64,000 nucleotides of DNA. It comes from Burkholderia metallica (GTDB taxonomy: Bacteria; Pseudomonadota; Gammaproteobacteria; Burkholderiales; Burkholderiaceae). The stretch spans positions 124,001-188,000 of the forward strand of contig NZ_CADFDB010000012.1 in the NCBI RefSeq assembly GCF_902832845.1. The letters run 5' to 3'. Both the position numbers and the translations under genes were made by a program. Numbering within the stretch: position 1 is the stretch's first letter; each line of letters starts with the position of its first letter. This document shows positions 26,113 to 34,495 of this stretch, one piece after another. Under the pieces are notes generated by a model. It saw only the letters and a list, made by a program, of their open reading frames with translations, made no database searches and was not told the DNA's origin.

Positions 26113-26685
26113 TCAGACGTCGTCGCCCGGCCGGCGCATCCATTCGCGCCAGCCGTCGTGGCCGAGGCGGCGCAGCGTTTCCTGATTCCTTTCGTAGATC
26201 GCGGACGCGTCGGGGAACGCGTCGACCGCGCGCGCGATGCTGTCCTCGCGCAGCAGATGCAGGATCGGGTACGGCGCGCGATTCGTGTAATTCTCGATGT
26301 CGTCGGGTTCGCTGCCTTCGAACCGGTAGTGCGGATGAAAGCTCGCGATCTGCAGCACGCCGTCCAGCCGCAGTTGCCGCACCAGCCGGTCGGCAAAAAA
26401 CAGCGCATCGTTGTAGTCGATGAAATCGGCGAACGCATGCGGGAAGATCACGAGCGTCGTGTCGACCTGCTGCGGATCGGCCGCGTCGAGCGCGCGCAGC
26501 TCCGTTTCGAGGTCGGCGAGCGCGTCTTCCAGCGTCGTCGCTTCACTGATCGCGTAGCGCACCTGTTCCTTCACGTAGACGCTCTTCGCGAACGGGCACA
26601 GATTGAGCCCGATCACCGCGCGCGCGAGCCAGTGCCGCGTGGCGGCGAGGATGTCGTCGTGCGATTCGGGGCGGGTGTCGGTCAT
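26113..26685 (-). CDS. DUF1415 family protein
   Basis: Protein of 190 residues from ATG 26685. Conserved features of DUF1415 are present near the N-terminus (ATRHWLARAVIGLNLCPFAKSV) and in the middle (TTLVIFPHAFADFIDYN, ASFHPHYRFEG, NRAPYPILHLLRE). The Cys in LNLCPFA and the His of HPHY are suggestive of a metal or redox site. The function is unknown; the family is cytosolic and common in Beta- and Gammaproteobacteria. It converges on the methyltransferase gene and lies 55 bases beyond the tetR start-side gene stop on the same strand. Confidence 0.88.
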   Translation of the reverse strand: MTDTRPESHDDILAATRHWLARAVIGLNLCPFAKSVYVKEQVRYAISEATTLEDALADLETELRALDAADPQQVDTTLVIFPHAFADFIDYNDALFFADRLVRQLRLDGVLQIASFHPHYRFEGSEPDDIENYTNRAPYPILHLLREDSIARAVDAFPDASAIYERNQETLRRLGHDGWREWMRRPGDDV

Positions 26686-26740
26686 CGTGAAACCAGTCGG
26701 GGGCCAGGGCGGCGAGGGCCGCATTGTAGCGGGCGCGCCG

Positions 26741-27361
26741 TCACGCGCACGCGCTCTCGATCAGTTGCGTGACGAGCGCGGGGGCGATGCCGATCGGCGT
26801 TTCGCCGTGCCGATAGGTCTGGCTTGCCGCGTAGATGCCTTCGATCACCAGCGCGAGCGAGTCGGCGAGCGCCTGCGGCTGCCGCGCGCCGGCCGCTTCG
26901 GCCAACGCGACGAGCCGCTTCATCAATTGTTCCTTGTTCTGCGCGACGCGCTCGCGCGCCGGGTGCGACGCATCCGGGAATTCGGCGGCGACGTTGACGA
27001 ACGGGCAGCCGCGGTAATCCTTCTGCGTCGCGCGCTCGGCGAGATCGACGAAATACTGGATCAGTTGCGCTTTCGGCTGGCCCGGATGCTTGGCGACGCT
27101 CGTGTCGAAGCGCTCGAAGAAACACGCATCCATCCGTTCCAGATACGCGAGGATCAGTTCGTCCTTCGACGAGAACTGGCGATACAGGCTCATCTTGTTG
27201 ACGCCCGCCCGCTCCACGACCGCCTCGACGCCCACCGTGCGAACGCCTTCCCGGTAAAACAACTCTTCGGCGGCGCGCAGCAGGTGCTCCTGCGCGGTGG
27301 CGCCGTCGATCGGCCGGCGCGTGCGGCGCGCCGGCGGTTTGGCGATCTCGATGCCCGACAT
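26741..27361 (-). CDS. TetR-family repressor
   Basis: Protein of 206 residues from ATG 27361, chosen for the GAGGGTC six bases upstream; an ATG at 27379 is an alternative. The helix-turn-helix lies at about 22-68 (LLRAAEELFYREGVRTVGVEAVVERAGVNKMSLYRQFSSKDEL). The C-terminal helices form the ligand and dimer domain, with RGCPFVNVAAEFPD typical of the subgroup near AcuR/NemR-like regulators. It is divergent from an MFS transporter (27567). Two matching operator half-palindromes lie between the genes, one inside the transporter promoter, which indicates direct repression of the pump and probably of itself. Confidence 0.93.
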   Translation of the reverse strand: MSGIEIAKPPARRTRRPIDGATAQEHLLRAAEELFYREGVRTVGVEAVVERAGVNKMSLYRQFSSKDELILAYLERMDACFFERFDTSVAKHPGQPKAQLIQYFVDLAERATQKDYRGCPFVNVAAEFPDASHPARERVAQNKEQLMKRLVALAEAAGARQPQALADSLALVIEGIYAASQTYRHGETPIGIAPALVTQLIESACA

Positions 27362-27389
27362 GATGACCCTCGACTGCATGGTGAATTGC

Positions 27390-27418
27390 TTGACATGTTA
27401 CCGATTGGTCACTACGAT
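27390..27418 (+). promoter_or_regulatory. Sigma-70 promoter of the MFS gene with embedded TetR operator
   Basis: TTGACA (27390-27395) and TACGAT (27413-27418) are separated by exactly 17 bases. The spacer is almost wholly filled by GTTACCGATTGGTCAC (27397-27412), the first of two related operators. A repressor bound here would block RNA polymerase directly. Confidence 0.75.
27397..27412. promoter_or_regulatory. TetR operator site 1
   Basis: GTTACCGATTGGTCAC, itself a near palindrome around ACCGATTGGT. It is the reverse complement, with two mismatches, of site 2 at 27431-27446. Confidence 0.7.
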
Positions 27419-27430
27419 CGCAACACACTT

Positions 27431-27446
27431 GTGACCGGTCGGTAAC
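27431..27446. promoter_or_regulatory. TetR operator site 2
   Basis: GTGACCGGTCGGTAAC, containing ACCGGTCGGT, close to the ACCGACCGGT type of TetR-family operator. It lies just past the start of transcription predicted from the 27390 promoter, 34 bases centre to centre from site 1 (about three helical turns), so two dimers could bind on one face. Confidence 0.7.
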
Positions 27447-27566
27447 AATGCCGTCCGGATCGACAGACGAATGCCAAGCGTCGGCCCGGGTCAGCCGATG
27501 CAGCGTGCGGCGGAGGTGGCCTGGGTGGGGCGGAGGCGTCTCGGCCGCCAACTGGAGAACGCGAAG

Positions 27567-28850
27567 ATGAACTGGGCGGTGACACGAATCGGCGGGCGCT
27601 TCCACTATGGATGGCTCGCGGCGGCGGTGGTATTCCTGATCCTGCTGGCAGCGGCCGGCACGCGCGCGACGCCGAGCGTGCTGATGGTGCCGCTCGAACG
27701 CGAGCTCGGCTGGAGTCGCGCGGCGATTTCACTGGCCATCTCGGTGAACATCGCGCTGTACGGCCTGACGGGCCCGTTCGCGGCCGCCGCGATGCAGCGC
27801 TTCGGGCTGCGCCCGACGATACTCACCGCGCTCGTGACGATGGGCGCGGGTGTCGCGCTGTCGTCGATGATGACGCAGAGCTGGCAGATGGTCGTGATCT
27901 GGGGCTTGATGGTCGGCTGCTCGACGGGCGTCGTCGCGCTGACGCTGTCCGCGACGTTCGTCACGCGCTGGTTCCATGCGCGTCGCGGCCTCGTGATGGG
28001 GATCCTGACCGCGAGCACGGCCACCGGCCAGCTCGTGTTCCTGCCGATGCTCGCCGCGATCGCGCAGCGTCACGGCTGGCGGCCGGTCGTGCTGGTCGTC
28101 GCGCTGGCGGCCGCGATCGTGATTCCGCTCGTCGCGTTGCTGTTGCCCGAACGGCCTGCCGACGTGCAGCTGCGCCCGTACGGTGAGCCCGCCGACGCGC
28201 CGCCCGCGCCCGAGTCGACGAAGGAGAACCCGCTCGCGGTCGCGTTCCGCACGCTGCTGACGGCGAGCCGTTCGCGCGATTTCTGGCTGTTGTTCTTCAG
28301 CTTCTTCATCTGCGGCGCGAGCACCAACGGTTATGTCGGCACGCACCTGATCGCGATGTGCAGCGACTACGGGATGACGGAAGTGCAGGGCGCGTCGCTG
28401 CTCGCGGCGATGGGCGTGTTCGACCTGTTCGGCACGACGCTGTCGGGCTGGCTGTCCGACCGTTACGACAACCGCGTGCTGCTGTTCTGGTACTACGGGC
28501 TGCGCGGGCTGTCGCTGATCTACCTGCCGCACGCGTTCGGGATCGACTTCTTCGGGCTGCCGCTGTTCGCGATGTTCTACGGGCTCGACTGGATCGCGAC
28601 CGTGCCGCCGACCGTGCGACTCGCGACCGATGTGTTCGGCAAGGCCGCGGCGCCGGTCGTGTTCGGCTGGATCGTCGCCGGCCACCAGCTCGGCGCGGCG
28701 TTCGCGGCGCTCGGCGCGGGGCTGCTGCGCGCGAGCCTCGGCACCTATACGATCGCGTCGATGATTTCGGGCGGCTTGTGCATCGTCGGCGCGCTGATCG
28801 TGCTGCGGATCAACCGCGGCCCGTCGAGCGCGGCCGCGCAGGCGGCCTGA
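27567..28850 (+). CDS. MFS transporter under divergent TetR control
   Basis: Protein of 427 residues starting at ATG 27567 with GGAG eleven bases upstream; the open frame upstream to 27471 lacks membrane character. Twelve hydrophobic segments can be read. The first is GWLAAAVVFLILLAAAGTRA, and a loop between segments 2 and 3 is followed by MQRFGLRP. A cytoplasmic loop with STKENPLAVAFRTL separates the two six-helix halves. The start resembles the monocarboxylate/oxalate-type MFS group. The substrate is unknown; the TetR context suggests an organic acid or toxic compound that acts as inducer. Confidence 0.9.
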   Translation: MNWAVTRIGGRFHYGWLAAAVVFLILLAAAGTRATPSVLMVPLERELGWSRAAISLAISVNIALYGLTGPFAAAAMQRFGLRPTILTALVTMGAGVALSSMMTQSWQMVVIWGLMVGCSTGVVALTLSATFVTRWFHARRGLVMGILTASTATGQLVFLPMLAAIAQRHGWRPVVLVVALAAAIVIPLVALLLPERPADVQLRPYGEPADAPPAPESTKENPLAVAFRTLLTASRSRDFWLLFFSFFICGASTNGYVGTHLIAMCSDYGMTEVQGASLLAAMGVFDLFGTTLSGWLSDRYDNRVLLFWYYGLRGLSLIYLPHAFGIDFFGLPLFAMFYGLDWIATVPPTVRLATDVFGKAAAPVVFGWIVAGHQLGAAFAALGAGLLRASLGTYTIASMISGGLCIVGALIVLRINRGPSSAAAQAA

Positions 28851-28866
28851 CGGTGCGCGTCCGGCC

Positions 28867-28901
28867 GCCCGGCAGGCCGCCCTGGCGGCGGCCTGCCGGG
28901 C
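28867..28901. terminator. 15-bp perfect GC hairpin after the MFS gene
   Basis: GCCCGGCAGGCCGCC (28867-28881) and GGCGGCCTGCCGGGC (28887-28901) pair perfectly around a 5-base loop, beginning 17 bases after the stop codon. There is no T-run, so termination would have to be hairpin-only or rho-assisted; transcript-end stabilisation is an alternative. Confidence 0.5.
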
Positions 28902-29018
28902 ATTGCACGTCCGCAGATTTGCATAGCGAGGCAGGAGCGGGCGCGCATCGACTCAAGCGGGTATGCTTGCGGTTTGCCAGGCGTTCGCGCCCCTTCATCG
29001 ATGTCAGAGAGGAACCGC

Positions 29019-29624
29019 ATGTCCGTCAAACCTGCACCTACCACTGTTTCGATTCACGAACTGATCGCGGGCCGCTGGAGCCCGCGCGCGTATTCGGATG
29101 AACCCGTCAGCGCGGCTGATTTGCACGCGGTGCTCGAAGCCGCGCGCTGGGCGCCGTCCGCTTACAACGCGCAGCCGTGGCGCTTCGTCGTATTCGACCG
29201 CACGCAGGACGAAGACGCGTTCAAGCGCGCATTTGCGACGCTGGTGCCGTTCAACCAGGGCTGGAATGCGCCGGCGCCCGTGCTGATCGCGGTGACGGCG
29301 CACACGCTCACGCCGAAGGGCGAGCCGGCGCCGACCGCGCTGTACGATGCGGGCGCCGCCGCGATGTCGCTGGTGCTGCAGGCGCACGCGCTGGGCCTGG
29401 CCGCCCACCAGATGAGCGGCTTCGACGCGAACGCGTTCCGCGACACGTTCGCGATCCCCGCCGATGTTGCGATCCTGTCGATCATCTCGCTCGGCCACTA
29501 CGGCAACGTCGACAAGCTCGATCCGGTGCTGCGGGATCGCGAAAAAGCCCCGCGCACGCGCCATGCAATCGGCGAGGTCGTGTATGCGGGCGCGTGGAAG
29601 AAGGGTTTCGACGCGGCTGCCTGA
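29019..29624 (+). CDS. Nitroreductase-family FMN oxidoreductase
   Basis: Protein of 201 residues; ATG 29019 follows AGAGAGGAACC. The nitroreductase fold is seen in IAGRWSPRAYSDEPVS (FMN phosphate-binding Arg and Ser), LEAARWAPSAYNAQPWRFVVF, and the later GLAAHQMSGFD and ISLGHYG segments. Enzymes of this group reduce nitroaromatics, quinones or enones with NAD(P)H. It lacks obvious operon partners. Confidence 0.9.
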   Translation: MSVKPAPTTVSIHELIAGRWSPRAYSDEPVSAADLHAVLEAARWAPSAYNAQPWRFVVFDRTQDEDAFKRAFATLVPFNQGWNAPAPVLIAVTAHTLTPKGEPAPTALYDAGAAAMSLVLQAHALGLAAHQMSGFDANAFRDTFAIPADVAILSIISLGHYGNVDKLDPVLRDREKAPRTRHAIGEVVYAGAWKKGFDAAA

Positions 29625-29811
29625 TTTTCCCGGCGGGCGGGCTGCATCGCGCGTCCCGCCAGCCAGTCTCCCGGCGCGTCAGGCCGTGCGCCGCGGCCGC
29701 CGGAGCCCGATGCGCGGCACCGGCGGCCGGCCCCGGTTGTGATCGCGCGGGCTTCATGTTAAAAAGCCCGTCCTTTCCGTTTTCGCGCCGGCCCTGCTGC
29801 GGCAACTTCCC

Positions 29812-31062
29812 ATGACTTACTGCGCGATCGATTTCGGCACGTCCAATTCCGCCGTGGCGCTGCCCGACGGCGACGGCATGCGCCTCGCGCCCGTCGAGGG
29901 CGACCATCTGACGCTGCCCACTGCGATCTTTTTCAACAACGACGAAGAGACGGTCGAATACGGCCGCGCGGCGCTGGCTTCCTACATCGACGGTTTCGAC
30001 GGCCGGCTGATGCGCTCGATGAAGAGCATTCTCGGCTCGCCGCTCGCGGAAACGACGACCGATCTCGGCGACGGCAGCGCAATCGCGTACACCGAAATCA
30101 TCGCGCGCTTCCTGACGCACCTGAAGCGCAAGGCCGAAGCCCGCGCGGGTGCGCCGATCGGCCGTGCTGTGCTCGGCCGGCCGGTGTTCTTCGTCGACGA
30201 CGATCCGCGCGCCGACCGTCTCGCACAGAATCAGCTCGAAGCCGCCGCGCGGTCGGTCGGCTTCGCGGACGTCCACTTCCAGTACGAACCGATCGCGGCC
30301 GCGTTCGACTACGAATCGCGCCAGCAGGCGGAGCGTCTCGTGCTCGTCGCCGACATCGGCGGCGGTACGTCCGACTTCTCGCTGGTGCGCGTCGGGCCGG
30401 AGCGAATGGCGCGGCTCGAGCGCAAGGACGACGTGCTGGCCCACCACGGCGTGCATGTCGCGGGCACCGACTACGACCGGCGTGTCGAGCTGGCAGCGAT
30501 CCTGCCCGCATTCGGCTACCGCTCGCTCGACCCTGAAGGGCGCGAGCTGCCGAACAAGATCTACTTCGATCTCGCCACGTGGCACCTGATCAATACGGTC
30601 TACACGCCGAAGCGGCTCGGCGAACTGAAGCTGATGAAGCACCTGTACCGGGACGTGCAGCAATACGACCGGCTCACGAGCGTGGTCGAGCAGCGGCTCG
30701 GGCACGCGCTGATGGCGCGTGCGGAAGAAGCGAAGATCGGCGTCGCGGCGGGCGGGGAGACGGTGATCGACCTGAACGACGTGGAAGAGGATCTGCAGAT
30801 CGCGTTCGATGCCGATCGCCTCGTCGACGCGAGCCGCGACGACACCGCGCGCATCGTCGACGCCGCGCGCGAGACGGTGCGGCTCGCGCGCGTGGCGCCG
30901 CGCGACGTCGGCGCGCTGTATTTCACCGGCGGCTCGACGGGGCTCGCGTTCCTGTCGGGCGCGCTCGCGGGTGCGTTCCCGGATGCGCAGCCGGTATTCG
31001 GCGACCGCCTCGCAAGTGTCGCGACGGGCCTCGGCATTCACGCGCAGCGCTTGTTCGGTTGA
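29812..31062 (+). CDS. yegD: YegD-like Hsp70-family chaperone (truncated Hsp70)
   Basis: Protein of 416 residues. It has the actin/Hsp70 ATPase motifs CAIDFGTSNSAVAL (phosphate 1), VLVADIGGGTSDFSLVRVG (phosphate 2) and the adenosine region LYFTGGSTGLAFL. There is no substrate-binding beta domain after about residue 400, as in E. coli YegD. The function is not established beyond a likely ATPase/chaperone activity. It ends 50 bases before a bidirectional terminator shared with the convergent cold-shock gene. Confidence 0.92.
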   Translation: MTYCAIDFGTSNSAVALPDGDGMRLAPVEGDHLTLPTAIFFNNDEETVEYGRAALASYIDGFDGRLMRSMKSILGSPLAETTTDLGDGSAIAYTEIIARFLTHLKRKAEARAGAPIGRAVLGRPVFFVDDDPRADRLAQNQLEAAARSVGFADVHFQYEPIAAAFDYESRQQAERLVLVADIGGGTSDFSLVRVGPERMARLERKDDVLAHHGVHVAGTDYDRRVELAAILPAFGYRSLDPEGRELPNKIYFDLATWHLINTVYTPKRLGELKLMKHLYRDVQQYDRLTSVVEQRLGHALMARAEEAKIGVAAGGETVIDLNDVEEDLQIAFDADRLVDASRDDTARIVDAARETVRLARVAPRDVGALYFTGGSTGLAFLSGALAGAFPDAQPVFGDRLASVATGLGIHAQRLFG

Positions 31063-31111
31063 AAGCGGGCGGCTGAAAGGCCGCGCTGCCGGTTGGCCGG
31101 CGCCGAAAAAC

Positions 31112-31140
31112 AAAAAGCCCCGCCGAAGCGGGGCTTTTTT
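31112..31140. terminator. Bidirectional rho-independent terminator between yegD and the cold-shock gene
   Basis: AAAAAGCCCCG, loop CCGAAG, CGGGGCTTTTTT: the stem has T-runs on both strands, so it serves the plus-strand yegD and the minus-strand cold-shock gene. Confidence 0.9.
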
Positions 31141-31161
31141 ACACGAATTATCGCGCCAAGC

Positions 31162-31365
31162 TTAGACCGGACGGATGTTCGCAGCTTGCAGACCCTTCGG
31201 GCCCGTCTTCACTTCGAATTCAACCTTCTGGTTTTCTTGCAGCGTCTTGAAGCCTTCGACGCGGATTTCCGAGAAGTGCGCGAACAGATCGTCGCCGCCG
31301 CCTTCCGGGGTGATGAAGCCGAAGCCCTTTGCGTCATTGAACCACTTGACGGTACCGGTTGCCAT
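31162..31365 (-). CDS. CspA-family cold-shock protein
   Basis: Protein of 67 residues, the normal size, with RNP1 (KGFGFITP) and RNP2 (LFAHFSEI; family VFVHFS) RNA-binding motifs in an OB fold. It binds single-stranded RNA/DNA and melts mRNA structure. A near-consensus promoter at 31513-31541 predicts a 5' leader of about 140 bases, as in cold-inducible csp mRNAs where the leader controls translation. Which Csp paralogue it is cannot be told. Confidence 0.96.
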   Translation of the reverse strand: MATGTVKWFNDAKGFGFITPEGGGDDLFAHFSEIRVEGFKTLQENQKVEFEVKTGPKGLQAANIRPV

Positions 31366-31784
31366 GTTACTTGTTCCTAAAAAGATAAAACGGGGCCGAG
31401 GCCCATGGGGTGCGGAAAATCAAGGAAGGGGTAATAGGACCAACCGGAGTACCGTTGATGGGCGAACTACGAAAGAACCAATTCACTCGCCACTTGAAAT
31501 CCTGCGAAGTCCTTTATACGACTTCTCACTCGCGTGGTCAACCGTATTTCCGTTCACTCAGGGTTATTGCGGATATCAGGTTTACAAAGCTTGCAAACGG
31601 CGCGAATTTTTTGTAGGGGCCGATCGATTTTGGCGCCATGTTTCAGGTGCAACCGTTAAACTACGCGCCGCGCGGAAGGGTTGCCCCGATCGGGTGACCC
31701 GCCCCCCAAAATTGCATGCGCGGTGCAGTTCGAGCCGATCCCGGACCGCGAACCGACCTTGCTTTTTGAGACACAGGAGAGGAT
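31366..31784. other. Intergenic region with cold-shock 5' leader and permease upstream DNA
   Basis: A gap of 419 bases between two divergent genes. The left 140 bases are the predicted untranslated leader of the cold-shock mRNA (minus strand) and the promoter at 31513-31541 follows. The segment 31560-31660 is AT-rich. The right end holds the AGGAGAGG ribosome binding site of the permease gene. No other gene is seen. Confidence 0.6.
31513..31541 (-). promoter_or_regulatory. Sigma-70 promoter of the cold-shock gene
   Basis: On the minus strand TTGACC (31541-31536), 17 bases, TATAAA (31518-31513). Start of transcription would fall near 31506, giving a leader of about 140 bases before the ATG at 31365. 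Confidence 0.8.
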
Positions 31785-33383
31785 GTGAAGAGTTCTATTC
31801 AACGGAACATCGGCCCGTTTGCATTGATGCTGACGGGGCTGGGTTCGATTATCGGCTCGGGCTGGCTGTTCGGCGCCTGGAAGGCCGCGAAGATCGCCGG
31901 TCCGGCGGCGATCTGCGCATGGATCATCGGCGCCGTCGTGATTCTCGCGATTGCGCTGACGTACGCGGAACTGGGTGCGATGTTCCCCGAGTCGGGCGGC
32001 ATGGTGCGCTACGCGCGCTACTCGCACGGTTCGCTGGTCGGCTTCATCAGTGCATGGGCGAACTGGATCGCGATCGTATCCGTGATCCCGATCGAGGCGG
32101 AAGCGTCGATCCAGTACATGAGCACGTGGCCGTATCCATGGGCGCACGCGCTGTTCGTGAACGGCGAGCTGACGGTACCCGGGCTGCTGCTGTCGGCCGT
32201 GCTGGTCGTCATCTACTTCATGCTGAACTACTGGGGCGTGAAGGCGTTTGCCCGGGCGAACACCACGATCACGATCTTCAAGTTCCTGATCCCCGGCCTC
32301 ACGATCCTCGGCCTGATGCTGACGAGCTTCCATCCGGAAAACCTCGGCACCGCCTCCAATTCGAGCTTTGCGCCGTACGGCTGGTCGGCGGTGCTGACCG
32401 CGGTCGCGACGAGCGGCATCGTGTTCGCGTTCAACGGCTTCCAGAGCCCGGTGAACCTCGCGGGCGAAGCGCGCAACCCGTCGCGCAGCGTGCCGTTCGC
32501 GGTGATCACGTCGATCCTGCTCGCACTCGTGATCTACGTGCTGCTGCAGATGGCCTACATCGGCTCGGTGAATCCGGCCGACGTCGCGCTGGGCTGGGAG
32601 CACTTCAACTTCAAGTCGCCGTTCGCCGAACTGGCGATCGCGCTGAACCTGAACTGGCTCGCGATCCTGCTGTACGTCGACGCGTTCGTCAGCCCGAGCG
32701 GCACCGGCACGACCTACATGGCGACCACCACCCGCATGATCTACGCGATGGAGCGCAACAACACGATGCCGAAGATGTTCGGCAACGTGCACCCGCTCTA
32801 CGGCGTGCCGCGCCAGGCGATGTGGTTCAACCTGCTGGTCTCGTTCATCTTCCTGTTCTTCTTCCGCGGCTGGAGCTCGCTCGCGGCGGTGATCTCGGTC
32901 GCGACGGTGATTTCGTACCTGACCGGCCCGATCAGCCTGATGGCGCTGCGCCGCGCGGCAACCGACATCGAGCGTCCGCTGTCGATTCCGCTGATGAAGC
33001 TGATCGCGCCGTTCGCGTTCGTCTGCGCATCGCTGATCCTGTACTGGGCGAAGTGGCCGCTGACGGGCGAGATCATCCTGCTGATGATCGTCGCGCTGCC
33101 GGTGTACTTCTACTTCCAGGCGAAGGCGGGCTGGACCGGCTGGGGTGCCGACCTGAAGGCCGCCTGGTGGCTGGTCGCGTACCTGCCGACGATGGCCGTG
33201 CTGTCGCTGATCGGCAGCAAGGAATTCGGCGGCCATGGCGTGCTGCCGTACGGCTGGGACATGCTGGTCGTCGCGGCGATCGCGCTGGTGTTCTACTTCT
33301 GGGGCGTGAATACCGGCTACCGGACCCAGTATCTCGACGAGCGCGAATCGCACGACGAGATCCTCGAAGGGATCGGTGCCTGA
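31785..33383 (+). CDS. APC-superfamily amino acid permease
   Basis: Protein of 532 residues starting at GTG 31785 behind AGGAGAGG; the overlapping ATG at 31783 is followed at once by a stop. Transmembrane segments begin with FALMLTGLGSIIGSGWLFGAW, where GSIIGSGW is the APC substrate-site loop in TM1, followed by GPAAICAWIIGAVVILAIAL. About 12 helices are present, with a C-terminal cytosolic tail. The closest general group is the aspartate/glutamate or broad-range amino-acid transporters. Substrate and direction are not defined. A strong terminator follows. Confidence 0.9.
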   Translation: MKSSIQRNIGPFALMLTGLGSIIGSGWLFGAWKAAKIAGPAAICAWIIGAVVILAIALTYAELGAMFPESGGMVRYARYSHGSLVGFISAWANWIAIVSVIPIEAEASIQYMSTWPYPWAHALFVNGELTVPGLLLSAVLVVIYFMLNYWGVKAFARANTTITIFKFLIPGLTILGLMLTSFHPENLGTASNSSFAPYGWSAVLTAVATSGIVFAFNGFQSPVNLAGEARNPSRSVPFAVITSILLALVIYVLLQMAYIGSVNPADVALGWEHFNFKSPFAELAIALNLNWLAILLYVDAFVSPSGTGTTYMATTTRMIYAMERNNTMPKMFGNVHPLYGVPRQAMWFNLLVSFIFLFFFRGWSSLAAVISVATVISYLTGPISLMALRRAATDIERPLSIPLMKLIAPFAFVCASLILYWAKWPLTGEIILLMIVALPVYFYFQAKAGWTGWGADLKAAWWLVAYLPTMAVLSLIGSKEFGGHGVLPYGWDMLVVAAIALVFYFWGVNTGYRTQYLDERESHDEILEGIGA

Positions 33384-33428
33384 CGCGTGACCTGCCGCCG
33401 GATTCGGCGGCGGCAGCAAGCAGCGGAC

Positions 33429-33467
33429 AAAAGCCCGCCCGAGCGATGCTCGGGCGGGCTTTTTTTT
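33429..33467 (+). terminator. Rho-independent terminator after the permease gene
   Basis: AAAAGCCCGCCCGAGC, loop GAT, GCTCGGGCGGGCTTTTTTTT: a 13-bp stem with an eight-T tail. The A-run upstream also makes it usable by the convergent dioxygenase gene. Confidence 0.92.
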
Positions 33468-33493
33468 GACGGTCGACGGTTGCCGCGCGACGT

Positions 33494-34285
33494 TCAGGCG
33501 GCCGCGCTCGCGAACACGTAGTTCGTCATCGCGAGCACGCGCTGGTACGTGCCGAGCGACTGGATGCCGAGCTGGTAGTCGTCGTCCGCCGCGCCGAGCG
33601 CCGTGAACACCGGCAGCAGATGCTCGTCGGTCGGATGCATCAGCGCCGCATGCGGCGCCTGCCGGCGGTAGTCGAGCAGCGCATCGACGTCGCGCGCGGC
33701 CAGCTTCTCCTCGAACCAGTCGGTGAATGCCGCGACGCGCGGGTCCGCATCCTCCGGTGCCGCGCCGAAATCGGCGGCACGCAGGTTGTGCGTGATCTGG
33801 CCCGAACCGATCACCATCACGCCTTCGTCGCGCAGCGGTCGCAGCGCGCGGCCGAGCGCGAAGTGGTGGGCAGCATCCGCGCGCGGCTGAATCGACAGCT
33901 GCGCGACGGGCACGTCGGCTTCCGGGAACATCAGCAGCATCGGCACCCACGCACCGTGATCGAGGCCGTGCTCGGTCGTCGCGGTCGCGATGCCGGCCGC
34001 GTTCAGCAGCCCGGCCGCGCGCTCGGCGACGTCGGGCGCGCCGGGCGCCGGGTAGCGGATGTCGTACAGCGCCTGCGGAAAGCCGTAGAAATCGTGGATC
34101 GTGTCCGGGTGCGCGGCGATGCTGGCGACGGGGCGTTGCGTGCCCCAGTGGGCGGACAGCATCAGCACCGCGCGCGGGCGCGGCAATTCGGCGCCGAGAT
34201 GCGTGAACGCGCCGGACGGCAGCGTCGGGTCGATCGGCAGCGTCGGCGCGCCGTGGGACAGGTAGAGCGAAGGCAAGCGGTTCAT
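33494..34285 (-). CDS. Class III extradiol dioxygenase, 4,5-DOPA dioxygenase family
   Basis: Protein of 263 residues with the start at 34285, just before MNRLPSLYLSHGAPTLP. Metal-site candidates are His11 (SHGAP) and His46 (SAHWG), with DHGAWVPM and ITHNLR further on, matching the LigB/DODA fold (as in E. coli YgiD). These enzymes open catechol rings using non-haem iron or zinc. The physiological substrate is unknown. A weak promoter (TTTATC, 17 bases, TATAGT on the minus strand, 34343-34315) lies 30 bases upstream. Confidence 0.9.
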   Translation of the reverse strand: MNRLPSLYLSHGAPTLPIDPTLPSGAFTHLGAELPRPRAVLMLSAHWGTQRPVASIAAHPDTIHDFYGFPQALYDIRYPAPGAPDVAERAAGLLNAAGIATATTEHGLDHGAWVPMLLMFPEADVPVAQLSIQPRADAAHHFALGRALRPLRDEGVMVIGSGQITHNLRAADFGAAPEDADPRVAAFTDWFEEKLAARDVDALLDYRRQAPHAALMHPTDEHLLPVFTALGAADDDYQLGIQSLGTYQRVLAMTNYVFASAAA

Positions 34286-34495
34286 GGTGGTGGCCTGCAA
34301 AGGGATATGCCGTCGACTATAGGCGCACACCGGGGATTGATAAATCCACGCTCCGGAATTTGATTGACGCCTGTTCGTTGATAATCGGGGCGGCGGGCCG
34401 CATTCCACGGCAAGCGGGCGCCGCATTCATCGCGTTGAACGAATTTCAGTGCAAATCGGCGAAGATGCGCAAAGAACGGCTCTGCAGACGCGGGC

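Noticed and set aside
31656-33950. A long open frame antisense to the APC permease
   Set aside because: No recognisable product; it spans the terminator and the start of the dioxygenase gene.
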